A stretch of 64,000 bases of DNA from Deinococcus alpinitundrae (GTDB taxonomy: Bacteria; Deinococcota; Deinococci; Deinococcales; Deinococcaceae), in contig NZ_WXZL01000006.1 in the NCBI RefSeq assembly GCF_009982895.1, forward strand, positions 62,001-126,000, given 5' to 3'. Shown here in pieces: positions 12,742 through 23,330 of the stretch (its first letter is position 1; every line of letters begins with the position of its first letter). The notes beneath the pieces are model-generated. The model did no database searches. It was given only the letters and a program-made list of their open reading frames with translations, and was not told the origin of the DNA. The translations under genes were made by a program, and so were the position numbers.

Positions 12742-13370
12742 CCACCCCAGGCTCCAACCATCCGGCCATTGACCATCTGGTGATCGCCGCCCGGAGCCTG
12801 GGTGAGGGGGCGGCCTGGCTGGAAGAGCGGCTGGGCGTGCCGCTGTCACCCGGCGGCGAGCATCCCACCTTCGGGACCCACAACCGGCTGCTCTCGCTGG
12901 GCGGCAGTTATCTGGAAGTCATCGCCGTCAACCCGGACGCGTCCGCGCCCACCCGCCCGCGCTGGTTCGGCCTCGACATGCCCGCCGTGCAGGCCCGGCT
13001 CAAGGGTGGCCCGGCGCTGATTCACTGGGTGGCCCGCACGCCCCGTCTGCCGCTGGCCGGGCAGGGTGAGGCGCTGGCCCTCTCGCGGGGCCGCTACGCC
13101 TGGACCCTGACGGTGCCGCAAGATGGCTCCCTGCCGCTGGGCGGCGCGCTGCCGAGTCTGATCACTTGGCAGGGCGAGTCGCCCGCTGCCGCGCTGCCAG
13201 ATGTGGGCGTGCGCCTGCAAATCCTGACGCTGGAGACGCCCCAGCCCGGTGACCTGCGGACCGCCTTGAGCGCGCTGGAACTGGTGGCGCTGGTAACGGT
13301 TCAGCAGGCCCCCAAAATCAGCTTGCGCGCCCTTCTGAACACCCCGAACGGGGAGGTCGTCCTTGAGTAA
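12738..13370 (+). CDS. Glyoxalase-like (VOC) domain protein
   Basis: 210 residues. The N-terminus [36 protein letters not shown], given here only in part as [19 protein letters not shown], with [19 protein letters not shown], fits the Glyoxalase_3 type of the vicinal-oxygen-chelate fold. A metal-binding histidine-glutamate pattern is plausible but the reaction is unknown. It overlaps the upstream FAD enzyme gene by 4 nt, and its end overlaps the next start by 8 nt, so it is inside a tightly coupled operon. Confidence 0.82.
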   Translation: MTTPGSNHPAIDHLVIAARSLGEGAAWLEERLGVPLSPGGEHPTFGTHNRLLSLGGSYLEVIAVNPDASAPTRPRWFGLDMPAVQARLKGGPALIHWVARTPRLPLAGQGEALALSRGRYAWTLTVPQDGSLPLGGALPSLITWQGESPAAALPDVGVRLQILTLETPQPGDLRTALSALELVALVTVQQAPKISLRALLNTPNGEVVLE

Positions 13371-13812
13371 CTCCAGAACCCTGATCAACCCCAGAAATCT
13401 GCCGCTGCGCCCCGGTGTGGGGGCCGTCATCGTGCGAACGGACGAAACCGGCGGTGAGTGGCTGGCCGTCGTGCGCGAATCGAACGGGTCGCTCACCTTG
13501 CCCAAGGGCGGTATCGAGCCGAAGGAGGACGCCCTGACGGCCCTGCGCCGCGAGGTCCACGAGGAGTCTGGAATCACGGCCCTGACCATCCTCACCGAAC
13601 TCGGCATCTGGCCGCGCGAGAACGAGGCCGGAACACGCTGGGTCGAGAACCGGTTTTTTGTCTGCACCACGGCGCAAGTCGAGGCGACGCCGCTGGAACC
13701 CGGCTACGCGCTGGAGTGGTACCCGCTGACCGCGCCACCCGCCTTCTTTTGGGCCGATCAGTTCGAGGTGCTGGCGCAGGCGCGCTTGTGGCGAAATTCA
13801 CATTCTGGATAA
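13363..13812 (+). CDS. NUDIX hydrolase (diadenosine polyphosphate hydrolase-like)
   Basis: 149 residues starting at a TTG (13363). A GGGAGG lies 6 nt upstream (13351-13356), inside the end of the previous gene, and decides the start. The Nudix box is [20 protein letters not shown] followed by SGI. The preceding [14 protein letters not shown] resembles the Ap6A/Ap5A hydrolases of Thermus and the diphosphoinositol group, so an Np(n)N substrate is a reasonable guess. Last gene of the coupled cluster from 11455. Confidence 0.88.
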   Translation: MSNSRTLINPRNLPLRPGVGAVIVRTDETGGEWLAVVRESNGSLTLPKGGIEPKEDALTALRREVHEESGITALTILTELGIWPRENEAGTRWVENRFFVCTTAQVEATPLEPGYALEWYPLTAPPAFFWADQFEVLAQARLWRNSHSG

Positions 13813-13905
13813 CACCGCCGCGAGCCGCGCTACGACGCTGTTTGCCAAAAAAAGCCGCGCCAGGACGATGTTTTCCAGGCCTTTACGGATGGGGCGACGG
13901 AAGAG

Positions 13906-13911
13906 TAAACT
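13906..13911 (+). promoter_or_regulatory. Probable -10 box for dnaG
   Basis: TAAACT, giving a leader of roughly 130-150 nt before dnaG. The intervening sequence contains a repeated TGGCGCTG and other foldable GC-rich segments but no ORF. Confidence 0.4.
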
Positions 13912-14069
13912 GAGGCCCTGACCGCCCCGGCCAGCCATGGCATACGGGGCCGTTCGCGGCCTGCCGAGAGAGCAACATTGACGGCGCTGGACACTTCGTC
14001 TGGCGCTGCCCTGTTTTCGGCAATCGGGGTCGCAAGAGGGGGTGAGGACACATCGGAACCAAGGAGGAA

Positions 14070-15827
14070 GTGCGCGAGCGGCTGAATATCGCCGACGTGG
14101 TGGGACAGTATGTGAGCCTCACCCCGGCGGGCAAGGGCCGCCTGAAGGGCCTGTGCCCGTTTCACAACGAGAAGACCCCCAGCTTTCAGGTCGACACCGA
14201 GCAGGGGTACTACTACTGCTTCGGTTGCAAGGCGGGCGGCGATCTGTTCTCGTTCGTGCAGCGCACCGAGAACCTGAGTTTCGGCGATGCCCTGCGCAAG
14301 CTGGCCGAGCAGGCGGGCGTCACCGTCGAGACCCGCTACGGTGAGCGCAGCAGCCGCGATATCTACGACGTGAACGCCTTCGCGCTGGAGTATTTCCGCA
14401 GCCACCTGCCGGGGCCGGGCCTGGACTACTTCCGCGCGCGCGGCCTGACCGAGGAGACGATTGCCAAGTTCGAACTCGGCTACGCCCCGGACGGCTGGGA
14501 CGGTTTGCTGAGTCTCGCCCGCACGCGCGGCCTGACGGACCGGCAACTGCTGGAAGCGGGCCTGCTCTCAGAGAACACCCAGACCGGGCGGGTCTACGAC
14601 CGCTTCCGGGGCCGGGTGATGTTCCCGATTCGCGACCACCTCGGGCGGCTGGTGGGCTTCGGGGGCCGGGTGCTCGGCGACGAGAAGCCCAAATATCTCA
14701 ACACGCCCGAGACGGAGGCGTTCAAGAAGGGTGAGCTGCTCTACGGCCTGAACTTCGCCCGCAGCGCCGCCCAGCAGGCCAGCCCCGACGGCGGCGGTGA
14801 GCTGATCGTGGTGGAAGGCTACATGGACGTGATCGCCCTGCACCAGGCCGGATTCGAGACGGCGGCGGCGACCCTGGGCACGGCGCTCACTGCCGACCAC
14901 GCGACCCTGCTGGCGCGGCTCGACATTCAGAAACTGGCCCTGATGTTCGACCGCGACGAGGCGGGCCTGAAAGCCACCTTATCCGGACTCGATCAGGTGG
15001 TGGGCAGCAAGCTGCGGGTGCGCGCCACCCGGGTGCCGAGCGGCAAGGACCCCGCCGACGCGGTGATGGCCGGAGAGCTGCACGCCATTCGGCAGGCGCT
15101 GGCGAGTGGACTGGACGAGGTGCATTACCGGGTGGAGGCCGCCGTGCAGAAGTACGGCGTGGCGACCTCCGAGGCCAAACGGCGCATTCTGATGGAACTC
15201 CTGCCGCGCATGCAAAACCTCGATCCCTTCGACGAGAGCGCCCGTGAGATGCGGCGGCTGGCCTGCGATCCGCTGGGCCTGAAGCCCGAAGCCCTCAGCG
15301 ACTGGATCGCCAACAAGGCCAAGCGCAAGACCCTCACCGATACCCACCTGGCGGGCATGTCTAACACGCCGCAGGGCGACCACGAGCTGGCCCTGCTGCG
15401 CCAGATTCTGCTGGCCCCCGCGCTGCTCGCCAAGCTCGACGGCCAGTTGCCCTGGCACAACGAGACGGTCAAGAAGGTGATGCTGGCCGCGCGCGGTGCG
15501 AAGAGCAGCGAGGAGATTCTGGAGGTCTTCCGGGGTCAGCCTGAGGAACAACTGCTGATCCGACTGCTGTTCGAGGGCCGCGATCCCCGCGCCCACAGCC
15601 GGGCGGCCACCGAGCAGTTCGAGCAGAAGGTGGGGGCCTACGCCGCCGCCGCCGTCGAGGACATTCAGTCGGGGCGCAGCATCGAGTCGCTCAAGGTTGA
15701 AAAAGACCTGCTGGCCCAGCAGATGTCGAGTGCTTCCGCCGCCGAGCAGCGGGCCTTGCTGGTGCAGATTTCCGAGTTGCAGCGGGCCATCGAAGCCGAG
15801 AAGCGGGTCCGGCGGGTGCAGGCGTAA
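14070..15827 (+). CDS. dnaG: DNA primase
   Basis: 585 residues from the first standard start codon (GTG). The CHC2 zinc finger has ligands Cys29, His32, Cys50 and Cys53 (LCPFH ... YYCFGC). The catalytic core carries the TOPRIM motifs EGYMD (249-253) and FDRDEAG (293-299). The remaining 250 or so residues form the helicase-interacting C-terminus. It synthesises RNA primers at the replication fork. The start is unusual: the six preceding codons encode IGTKEE in frame, matching the usual primase N-terminus, and the only possible initiator before an in-frame TGA (14043-14045) is ATC at 14052. The AAGGAGG before the GTG is only 2 nt away, too close for normal use. Confidence 0.93.
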   Translation: MRERLNIADVVGQYVSLTPAGKGRLKGLCPFHNEKTPSFQVDTEQGYYYCFGCKAGGDLFSFVQRTENLSFGDALRKLAEQAGVTVETRYGERSSRDIYDVNAFALEYFRSHLPGPGLDYFRARGLTEETIAKFELGYAPDGWDGLLSLARTRGLTDRQLLEAGLLSENTQTGRVYDRFRGRVMFPIRDHLGRLVGFGGRVLGDEKPKYLNTPETEAFKKGELLYGLNFARSAAQQASPDGGGELIVVEGYMDVIALHQAGFETAAATLGTALTADHATLLARLDIQKLALMFDRDEAGLKATLSGLDQVVGSKLRVRATRVPSGKDPADAVMAGELHAIRQALASGLDEVHYRVEAAVQKYGVATSEAKRRILMELLPRMQNLDPFDESAREMRRLACDPLGLKPEALSDWIANKAKRKTLTDTHLAGMSNTPQGDHELALLRQILLAPALLAKLDGQLPWHNETVKKVMLAARGAKSSEEILEVFRGQPEEQLLIRLLFEGRDPRAHSRAATEQFEQKVGAYAAAAVEDIQSGRSIESLKVEKDLLAQQMSSASAAEQRALLVQISELQRAIEAEKRVRRVQA

Positions 15828-15911
15828 AAATCTCCAGCGACGTTGGCCCTTTTTTAAGAAGTGACGCCAGGGCACGAAGTGGACCGGACCGACTTTCTAG
15901 ACTGCCTCAGT

Positions 15912-16691
15912 ATGACCAAGCCTTCCACAGCTCGCCGCCAGCCCGCCCCGCTGTTTGAGCCGCTGGAAGATCTGGCGGCGCTGAAGGCGAAAGCGCTCAC
16001 TGTTCACCACACGCTCTGCGGGGTCTACGGCTGTCCGGTGCCGTTTTTCTCCGAGAGTGATCCGCTCAGCAGCCTGGTGAGCAATCTGCTGTCTCACCGC
16101 ACCAAGAATGCCGATACGGCCAGGGCCCTGAGCAGTCTGCGGGCGGCGTTTCCGACCTGGGAAGCCGTGCGCGACGCCCCTGTGACAGACATTCAGCACG
16201 CCATTCGCGCCAGCACCTGGCCGGAGCAAAAGGCCCCGCGTCTCCAGGCCGTGTTGCACGAGGTGAGCGAACGCAGGGGAGCACTGAACCTCGATTTTCT
16301 GGGCGAGCTGGGCGTCCCACAGGCCCGAGCGTGGCTGGAGAGTATCCCCGGCGTCGGTCCCAAGACGAGCGCGGCCACCCTACTGTTTTCCAGATTGCGC
16401 ATGCCCGCCATGCCGGTGGACTCGCACCACCACCGGGTGGCCCTGCGGTTGGAGCTGATTCCTTCCGGGACCGCCGTGGGGCCGTCTCACGCGCTGCTTG
16501 AGCGGCTGCTGCCCGAGGGCTGGGACGCCCAGCAGGTCTACGACCACCACGAGGTGCTGATGATGCATGGCCAGCAGTGCTGCTTTTTCGCCAATCCCGC
16601 TTGTGGGCGCTGCGCCGTGCTGGGTCAGTGCCCGACAGGTCAAGCCAGGCTGGGGCAGGTGGGTGAGACGGCGAACCCGGTGCAGGATTGA
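15912..16691 (+). CDS. nth: Endonuclease III family DNA glycosylase/AP lyase
   Basis: 259 residues. The helix-hairpin-helix is LESIPGVGPKTSAATLLF with the catalytic lysine Lys151 and the catalytic aspartate Asp170 in MPVDSHHHR. The C-terminal [4Fe-4S] ligands are Cys224, Cys231, Cys234 and Cys240 (C-x6-C-x2-C-x5-C). It removes oxidised pyrimidines in base excision repair. The helix normally reading LSxQxTD is LSHRTKNADTARAL here, so it is a divergent subtype and specificity may differ. A TAGACT box 9 nt before the ATG supports a leaderless start; longer N-terminal codons lack conservation. Confidence 0.92.
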   Translation: MTKPSTARRQPAPLFEPLEDLAALKAKALTVHHTLCGVYGCPVPFFSESDPLSSLVSNLLSHRTKNADTARALSSLRAAFPTWEAVRDAPVTDIQHAIRASTWPEQKAPRLQAVLHEVSERRGALNLDFLGELGVPQARAWLESIPGVGPKTSAATLLFSRLRMPAMPVDSHHHRVALRLELIPSGTAVGPSHALLERLLPEGWDAQQVYDHHEVLMMHGQQCCFFANPACGRCAVLGQCPTGQARLGQVGETANPVQD

Positions 16692-16785
16692 GGCGGTCAC
16701 GGGAAGGGCGAGGTGACGTGTCTTGACGTTCGAGACAGCACTGAGCCGCCCGAACAGCAGAACCTACTCTCCAGTCCTGACGACT

Positions 16786-17622
16786 TCACTTTGCCGTCAG
16801 CAACGCCGCGCCAGCGAGGGCCAGCACCACGCCGCCCCACTGGGTGCGCCGCAGCCGCTCGCGCAACACACCCACCGCCAGCAGGGTGGTGAAGGCGGGA
16901 TACAGACTGGTCAGCAGCGCGCCGATGGCCAGGCCACCACCCTGTACCGAGAGCAGGTAAAACAGATTGCCCAGTAGATCGCCCGGCGCAGACCCCAGGA
17001 TCAGTGCGGGTTTGCGCGGCTTGAGGCCCACTGTGAAGATGGTGATCGGCAGCGCGATCAGCGAACTGGTGGTGCGGGCGGCGGTCAGCGTCCAGAGGGT
17101 GCCGGAGGGGGTCTGGGCCTGCCCCAGCATCACGAAGAAGAAGCCGAACCCCAACCCGGCCAGGAGGCCCAGGCCCACACCGCTCTGGCCCGGCGCGCCT
17201 TTTGGCCCCACACCCGGCGCGAAACTCAGTAGCGCCGTGCCGACGAGCACCAGCGCCGCGCCCAGCCAACCGAGGGTGCCGAGCGCCTCGCCGCCCAGCA
17301 CGCCCACCGCCACCGGCACCGCTGCCGAGAGTGCGCCCGCGCCCACCGACACCGCGCCCATCGGCCCGACGGCCAGCGCTTTGTAGAAGGCCAGCACCGC
17401 CACCAGCCCCACCGCGCCCGCCGACGCGCCCCACAGCAGATCGCCAGTCGGCGGCAGTGGCTGGCCCAGCATGGCGGCCACCAAAGCCAGGGCGAGGGCG
17501 GCCAGCGGGTGTGAGAGGGCCACGACCCTCAGCGGTGGGTCAGAGCGGCTGGCCAGCCCCGCCAGAAAATCGCCCACCCCGTAGGTGAGCGCCGAGAAGA
17601 GACCGAGGAGGGCAGGATTCAT
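16786..17622 (-). CDS. EamA/DMT-family transporter
   Basis: 278-residue protein with ten hydrophobic segments in two homologous halves, as in the drug/metabolite transporter superfamily. EamA-like features are YGVGDFLAGLASR near the start and, at the end of the second half, LYPAFTTLLAVGVLRERLRRTQW. The substrate is unknown. The start is the ATG at 17622; on the minus strand TACACT lies 7 nt upstream (leaderless). A GTG one codon upstream is possible. It is divergent from the histidine phosphatase gene. Confidence 0.88.
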   Translation of the reverse strand: MNPALLGLFSALTYGVGDFLAGLASRSDPPLRVVALSHPLAALALALVAAMLGQPLPPTGDLLWGASAGAVGLVAVLAFYKALAVGPMGAVSVGAGALSAAVPVAVGVLGGEALGTLGWLGAALVLVGTALLSFAPGVGPKGAPGQSGVGLGLLAGLGFGFFFVMLGQAQTPSGTLWTLTAARTTSSLIALPITIFTVGLKPRKPALILGSAPGDLLGNLFYLLSVQGGGLAIGALLTSLYPAFTTLLAVGVLRERLRRTQWGGVVLALAGAALLTAK

Positions 17623-17769
17623 CACGCGAGTGTAGCGGCTGTGCCATCCATGCTGCGGGCCCAGTGGCGGCGGGGCCGCAAAGACCAGAGCCTTTGGCGG
17701 CTTGAAGCGTACCTGTCGGACAGGTTAGAGTGCGGACGTTCTCAAGTTCCGACTTTTTCTGGAGGCCCA

Positions 17770-18465
17770 TTGAGCCAACTGCTGCTGATCCGTCACGGAC
17801 AGGCCACCCCGTTTGAGGCCGACACCGACCGCCTGAGCGAACTGGGCCAGGCGCAAGCACGCCGGGTCGGTGAAGCGCTGCGCTCGGAGGGGCTGGGCGT
17901 CACCCACGTCTTGCACGGCCCGCTGGTACGCCAGCGCCGCAGCGCCCTGATCGCCGCCGAGGCTTCGGACTGGCCCGCACTCAGCGAGGACGCCCGCCTG
18001 GCCGAGTATGACGGCGACGGCCTGCTGCACCATCTCGCGCCGCTGCTGGCCGAACTTGCCCCTGAGTTCGCCCGGCTCGCCCGCACCTTCGAGCAGGAAA
18101 AGTCCGGGCCCCAGCGCAACAAGCACCTTCAGGCCATGCTGGAGCCGCTGACGGCCCGCTACCTGCAAGGCGATCTGCTGCACCCCGATTTGGAATCCTG
18201 GGCCGACTTCCAGGCGCGGGTGCAGGCGTCGGCGCGCGACCTGCTCCGGCTCTCGGGTGCAACCGTGCTGGCCTTCACCTCCGGCGGCGTCATCGGCAGC
18301 GTGGTGGCGGGCGTGCTCAAGGCTCCGCCCAGTACGGCCCTCGCGCTCAACTGGCGTGTCAAAAACGCTTCCATCACCCGATTGACCTACGGGGGTGGGC
18401 GCGTCAGCCTCGATACCTTCAACGAAACCGGGCACCTGCCGGAAGAACTGCGCAGCTGGCGGTAA
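17770..18465 (+). CDS. Histidine phosphatase family protein
   Basis: 231 residues. The N-terminal catalytic motif is LLLIRHGQATPFEADTDRLS, with the phospho-acceptor histidine in RHG, and a later HVLHGPLVRQRRSA supplies the second arginine. The C-terminal part has FTSGGVIGSVVAG in place of the usual SHGG histidine region; the second catalytic histidine is not obvious there. The family includes phosphoglycerate mutases and broad phosphatases. The start is a TTG (17770) with TGGAGG 4 nt upstream; extending upstream only adds non-conserved residues. Confidence 0.88.
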   Translation: MSQLLLIRHGQATPFEADTDRLSELGQAQARRVGEALRSEGLGVTHVLHGPLVRQRRSALIAAEASDWPALSEDARLAEYDGDGLLHHLAPLLAELAPEFARLARTFEQEKSGPQRNKHLQAMLEPLTARYLQGDLLHPDLESWADFQARVQASARDLLRLSGATVLAFTSGGVIGSVVAGVLKAPPSTALALNWRVKNASITRLTYGGGRVSLDTFNETGHLPEELRSWR

Positions 18466-18514
18466 GCGGCACGATTGCTCGTCCTCTTTCTCGACATTCA
18501 TCCAAGGAGATTCC

Positions 18515-19495
18515 ATGCAAGCTGTTCAGTGTACCCACCTCGGCCCACCCGACGACCTCGAACTCAGCACCCTGCCCGACCCCACACCCGGCCCCGGCGA
18601 GGTCGTGATCGAGGTTCACGCCGCGCCGCTCAACTTTCCTGACGTGTTGATGATTCAGGGCAAGTACCAGATGCGCCCCGAGTTGCCGTTCACACCCGGC
18701 GCGGAAGTCGCGGGCCTGGTGACGGCGGTGGGGGAGAGCGTCACGCACCTTCAGGTCGGGCAGCGGGTCGCCTCGTTCGTGCAGCTCGGCGGCTTTGCCC
18801 AGCAGGTCAAGGCTCCGGCCAGCGCTACCTTTCCGCTGCCGGACGGAGTGGACTTTGCCGAGGGCGCCGCCCTGCCACTCGCTTACGGCACCTCGGCCCA
18901 CGCCCTGATCGACCGGGCCGAGCTGAAAGCCGGGCAGATTCTGCTGGTGTTGGGTGCAGCGGGCGGCGTGGGGCTGGCGGCGGTGCAGATCGGTAAGGCG
19001 CTGGGCGCGCGGGTCATCGCGGCGGCCTCGACGGACGAGAAGCTCGAACTGTGCCGCCAAAACGGAGCCGACGAGACCATCAACTACGCCGATCAGGATT
19101 TGCGTTCAACCCTCAAGGCGCTGACCGGGGGCCAGGGGCCGGACGTCATTTACGATCCGGTGGGCGGCAAGCTGGCCGAACCGGCCTTTCGCAGCATTGC
19201 CTGGGGCGGCAAGTACCTGGTGGTGGGCTTTGCCGAGGGTGACATTCCGGCGCTACCGCTCAATCTGCCGCTGCTCAAGGGCGCGTCGGTGGTGGGCGTG
19301 TTCTGGGGCGAGTTCGCCCGACGCGACCCGAAAAAGAACCTCGCCAACCTCCGCCAGCTCCTGACCTGGATGGGCGAGGGCAAAGTCAAACCGCACATCT
19401 CCGCCCGCTACGCGCTCTCGGATGTGCCGCAAGCGCTCAAGGACATGGCCGGGCGCAAGGTGACCGGCAAGGCGGTGATTGAGCCGCAGCGGTGA
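18515..19495 (+). CDS. NADPH:quinone oxidoreductase-like MDR protein
   Basis: 326-residue zinc-free medium-chain dehydrogenase/reductase. The GroES-like N-terminal part contains APLNFPDVLMIQGKYQ and PFTPGAEVAGLV, and the nucleotide-binding motif is LVLGAAGGVGLAAVQIGKAL. It lacks the zinc-binding cysteines of alcohol dehydrogenases, as in the quinone oxidoreductase/zeta-crystallin group. Likely role: reduction of quinones or alpha,beta-unsaturated compounds with NADPH. The start ATG has AAGGAGA 5-6 nt upstream. It is convergent with the NmrA-like gene. Confidence 0.9.
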   Translation: MQAVQCTHLGPPDDLELSTLPDPTPGPGEVVIEVHAAPLNFPDVLMIQGKYQMRPELPFTPGAEVAGLVTAVGESVTHLQVGQRVASFVQLGGFAQQVKAPASATFPLPDGVDFAEGAALPLAYGTSAHALIDRAELKAGQILLVLGAAGGVGLAAVQIGKALGARVIAAASTDEKLELCRQNGADETINYADQDLRSTLKALTGGQGPDVIYDPVGGKLAEPAFRSIAWGGKYLVVGFAEGDIPALPLNLPLLKGASVVGVFWGEFARRDPKKNLANLRQLLTWMGEGKVKPHISARYALSDVPQALKDMAGRKVTGKAVIEPQR

Positions 19496-19529
19496 GAGGA
19501 GCATCAGGGGCAGCATGGCCGACTTGTTC

Positions 19530-20297
19530 TCAGGCCTTCAGGCGGAGCCACTCGGCGAATGTGCGCTGGCCGCGTGCCATTTGCGGCGCGGTCAGGACGC
19601 CCTTTCGAACGGCTTGGAACGCCGCGAGCGGCAAGCCGATGGACACGACCGGCTTGTGTTGATGCTTGGCCGCTAGCATCTGCTCAGCCAGCTCGGCGAT
19701 GGTCAGAACTTCCGGCCCGGCGAATCGTTCCGTTATGGGTTGACGCTTGAGGACATGCCGTGACAGGGCGGCGGCCACCTCGCCGATGTCCACAGGTTGC
19801 AACAGTCCAGTGGGAACCAGCAGCAAGGGCAGGCGCTCCAATTTGGCGAGCAGCGGGTACACGAAAGAATGAAATTGTGTGGCCTGAAAAATAGAAGCGT
19901 GCAGCCCACTTTTCAGTAGCAATTCTTCGGCCTGGGCTTTGGCCGCATAGTACGGAAAGCCGGGCACCTGCGCGGCCCCGACGATGCCGACCTGGGTGAA
20001 GTGCCGAATCCCTGCGGCCAGCCCAAAGCTGTGCAGCCGTGCAACCCCGGTCAAATCGCGCTCCGGGTGCTGCGGATCATGGGCTAGGTGCAACACCTCG
20101 TCCACACCTTCAAAGGCCTGCGCCAGTCCATCGCCGCTGATGTAATTGCCCTCGGCCCATTCATAGCGGGCGTCAGGGTGTGCCGGACGCTGGCGGGTCA
20201 GCACGCGGACTGTTTGGCCTGACTGCACCAACTCATGTGCGACCCTGCGGCCCAGATGGCCGGTTGCACCTGTGACGAGAATTCGTCCAGTGACCAT
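19530..20297 (-). CDS. NmrA-like NAD(P)-binding SDR protein
   Basis: 255-residue atypical short-chain dehydrogenase/reductase. The N-terminal motif RILVTGATGHLGRRVAHELV (GxxGxxG) binds NAD(P). A YYAAKAQAEELL segment gives the Y-x3-K pair. The C-terminal half resembles NmrA/azoreductase-like and nucleoside-diphosphate-sugar epimerase proteins. Function unknown. AAGGAGGT lies about 9 nt before the ATG. It begins 15 bp after serS ends, on the same strand, so it may be co-transcribed. Confidence 0.85.
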   Translation of the reverse strand: MVTGRILVTGATGHLGRRVAHELVQSGQTVRVLTRQRPAHPDARYEWAEGNYISGDGLAQAFEGVDEVLHLAHDPQHPERDLTGVARLHSFGLAAGIRHFTQVGIVGAAQVPGFPYYAAKAQAEELLLKSGLHASIFQATQFHSFVYPLLAKLERLPLLLVPTGLLQPVDIGEVAAALSRHVLKRQPITERFAGPEVLTIAELAEQMLAAKHQHKPVVSIGLPLAAFQAVRKGVLTAPQMARGQRTFAEWLRLKA

Positions 20298-20312
20298 CTT
20301 CGAAGCACCTCC

Positions 20313-21578
<1,266 letters not shown>

Positions 21579-21653
21579 TTGGGTTCCTTTCGGGGAGTGG
21601 GCGTTCCGCTTGGTGGCTGATCGGGCGCTGAGTCGGCCCAGCACTATTCCACC

Positions 21654-21944
21654 TCACTCCGCTTCCACCGTGCGCGGCACCTTCACGAAGCCGCCCTGCA
21701 TTTCCGGGGCCAGACTTTCTAGCGTGGCGTGCGGCAGCATCTCGCCGGGTACGTCGTCGCGCATCACGTTGACGAGGGCCACCGGGCGCTGCATTTCCTC
21801 CACACCCTCGGTATTGACGGCCTGAAGCTGCTCGAAGTAGCCCAGAATGGCGTTGAGTTCACCGCGCAGTTGCTCGGCCTCGACCTCGGCCAGGTCCAGC
21901 CGGGCCAGCTCAGTCAGGTGGTTCATTTCGGCGGCGTCGATCAT
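21654..21944 (-). CDS. gatC: Asp-tRNA(Asn)/Glu-tRNA(Gln) amidotransferase subunit C
   Basis: 96 residues, the normal GatC length. It starts [18 protein letters not shown] and has the characteristic [19 protein letters not shown] and the [10 protein letters not shown] segment. GatC stabilises the GatAB amidotransferase that amidates misacylated tRNA. gatA and gatB are not in the window. The ATG at 21944 is preferred because a TACAAT box lies 7 nt upstream on the minus strand; an in-frame ATG at 21953 sits inside this box. Confidence 0.92.
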   Translation of the reverse strand: MIDAAEMNHLTELARLDLAEVEAEQLRGELNAILGYFEQLQAVNTEGVEEMQRPVALVNVMRDDVPGEMLPHATLESLAPEMQGGFVKVPRTVEAE

Positions 21945-21988
21945 GGGCGTCATTGTAAGTGAAAGAGCGGCCACCCAACTCCGGCAGC

Positions 21989-23251
21989 TCAGCCGTGTGC
22001 GGCGCGGTATTCCTCGCTCGCCAGCTTGATGCACACCGCCACCGCCTGCATCGCCTCGCGCACTTCCTCGACGGGCGGGCGACTGGGCGAGAGGCGGATG
22101 TTGGTGTTGTGCGGGTCGACGCCGCCCGGATAGGTGGCTCCGGCGGGGGTCAGGCTCACCCCGGCAGCCTCGGCCAGGGCGATCACCCGGTCCGCGACGG
22201 GCAGCGCGGTGTCCAGGCTGACAAAATAGCCGCCCCTGGGGGTCTTCCAGCTGGCGTACTCGCCCGCCGCGCCGAGTTCGGCCTCCAGGGCGTCGTACAC
22301 GGCCTGGAACTTGGGAGCCAGCAGCTTGGCGTGGTCTTTCATCAGGCCGTCCAGGCCGCCGGGATACTGCGAGAGAAACCGCACGTGCCGCAGCTGCTCA
22401 ATTTTGTTGGGGCCGATGCTCTGCACGCTCAGCAACTTGGCGAGGTAAGCGATGTTGGCCTCGCTGCTGGCCAGAAAGCCCAGGCCCGCGCCGCCGAAGG
22501 TGATTTTGCTGGTCGAGGCAAATACGATGGCCCGGTCCGGGTGCCCGGCCTCGGCGCACAACTTGACCAGGTTGACCGGCACGTCGCGGTTGTGCTCGAA
22601 GAGGTGATGCACCCGGTAAGCGTCGTCGGCGAAGATGGTGAAGTCGGGAGCCGCCGCCTTGAGCTGTGCCAGCCGCCTTGCTTTGCCTGCGCTGATGGTC
22701 TCGCCGCTGGGGTTGCTGTAGGTGGGCACGAACAGCATGCCCTTGACGAGTTCGTCCTGAACCAGCTCCTCCACGGCGTCGAGGTCGGGGCCGTCGTCCT
22801 GCATCGGCACGGTCAGCAGGTCGTAGCCCAGCGTTTCGAGCAGCAGGAAGTGACGGTCATAGCCCGGCACGGTCACGATCATCTTGGGTTTGCCGCTCAG
22901 ACGCACCCAGGGCTGGGGACTGGCCCTGAGGCCGTGCAGCAGTGCCGCCGTCAGCACGAAGCTCTGGAGTTCCAGGCTAGCGTTGTTCCAGACGATCACC
23001 TGCGCGGCGGGAACGTCGAGGTAGTGACCGAACAGTTCGCGGGCCTCGGGCAGACCGTGGACGCCGCCGGGATAGTTGCGGGTGTCGAGGTTCCCGGCCA
23101 TGTAATCGCCGCGCCGCAGCACGTCGATGAGCCCGTTGCTGAGGTCGAAGTCGGCGTCGCTCGGCTGACCGCGCTGCATGTTGAGCTTGAGCTGTCTGGC
23201 TTTCAGGGCGTCGTACTGTTGCTGGGCCGACACGTCGTCACGGGCAGTCAT
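21989..23251 (-). CDS. PLP-dependent aminotransferase (aspartate aminotransferase-like, class I/II)
   Basis: 420-residue fold-type I aminotransferase. The PLP lysine is in [16 protein letters not shown] (Lys249). Other signatures are [29 protein letters not shown], and [13 protein letters not shown] with the cofactor-contact asparagine, and NIRLSPSRP with the carboxylate-binding arginine. It fits the distinct subgroup 1c aspartate aminotransferases (PF12897-like). A TAAGCT box 7 nt before the ATG indicates leaderless expression. Substrate is inferred only from family. Confidence 0.9.
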   Translation of the reverse strand: MTARDDVSAQQQYDALKARQLKLNMQRGQPSDADFDLSNGLIDVLRRGDYMAGNLDTRNYPGGVHGLPEARELFGHYLDVPAAQVIVWNNASLELQSFVLTAALLHGLRASPQPWVRLSGKPKMIVTVPGYDRHFLLLETLGYDLLTVPMQDDGPDLDAVEELVQDELVKGMLFVPTYSNPSGETISAGKARRLAQLKAAAPDFTIFADDAYRVHHLFEHNRDVPVNLVKLCAEAGHPDRAIVFASTSKITFGGAGLGFLASSEANIAYLAKLLSVQSIGPNKIEQLRHVRFLSQYPGGLDGLMKDHAKLLAPKFQAVYDALEAELGAAGEYASWKTPRGGYFVSLDTALPVADRVIALAEAAGVSLTPAGATYPGGVDPHNTNIRLSPSRPPVEEVREAMQAVAVCIKLASEEYRAAHG

Positions 23252-23330
23252 GGGTTCAGCTTACGGTCTGCGCCGGGCGCAGCGGGCGAGAACGTCTATG
23301 GCATTCGGCTCAACAGCCGACGAGACCGGC

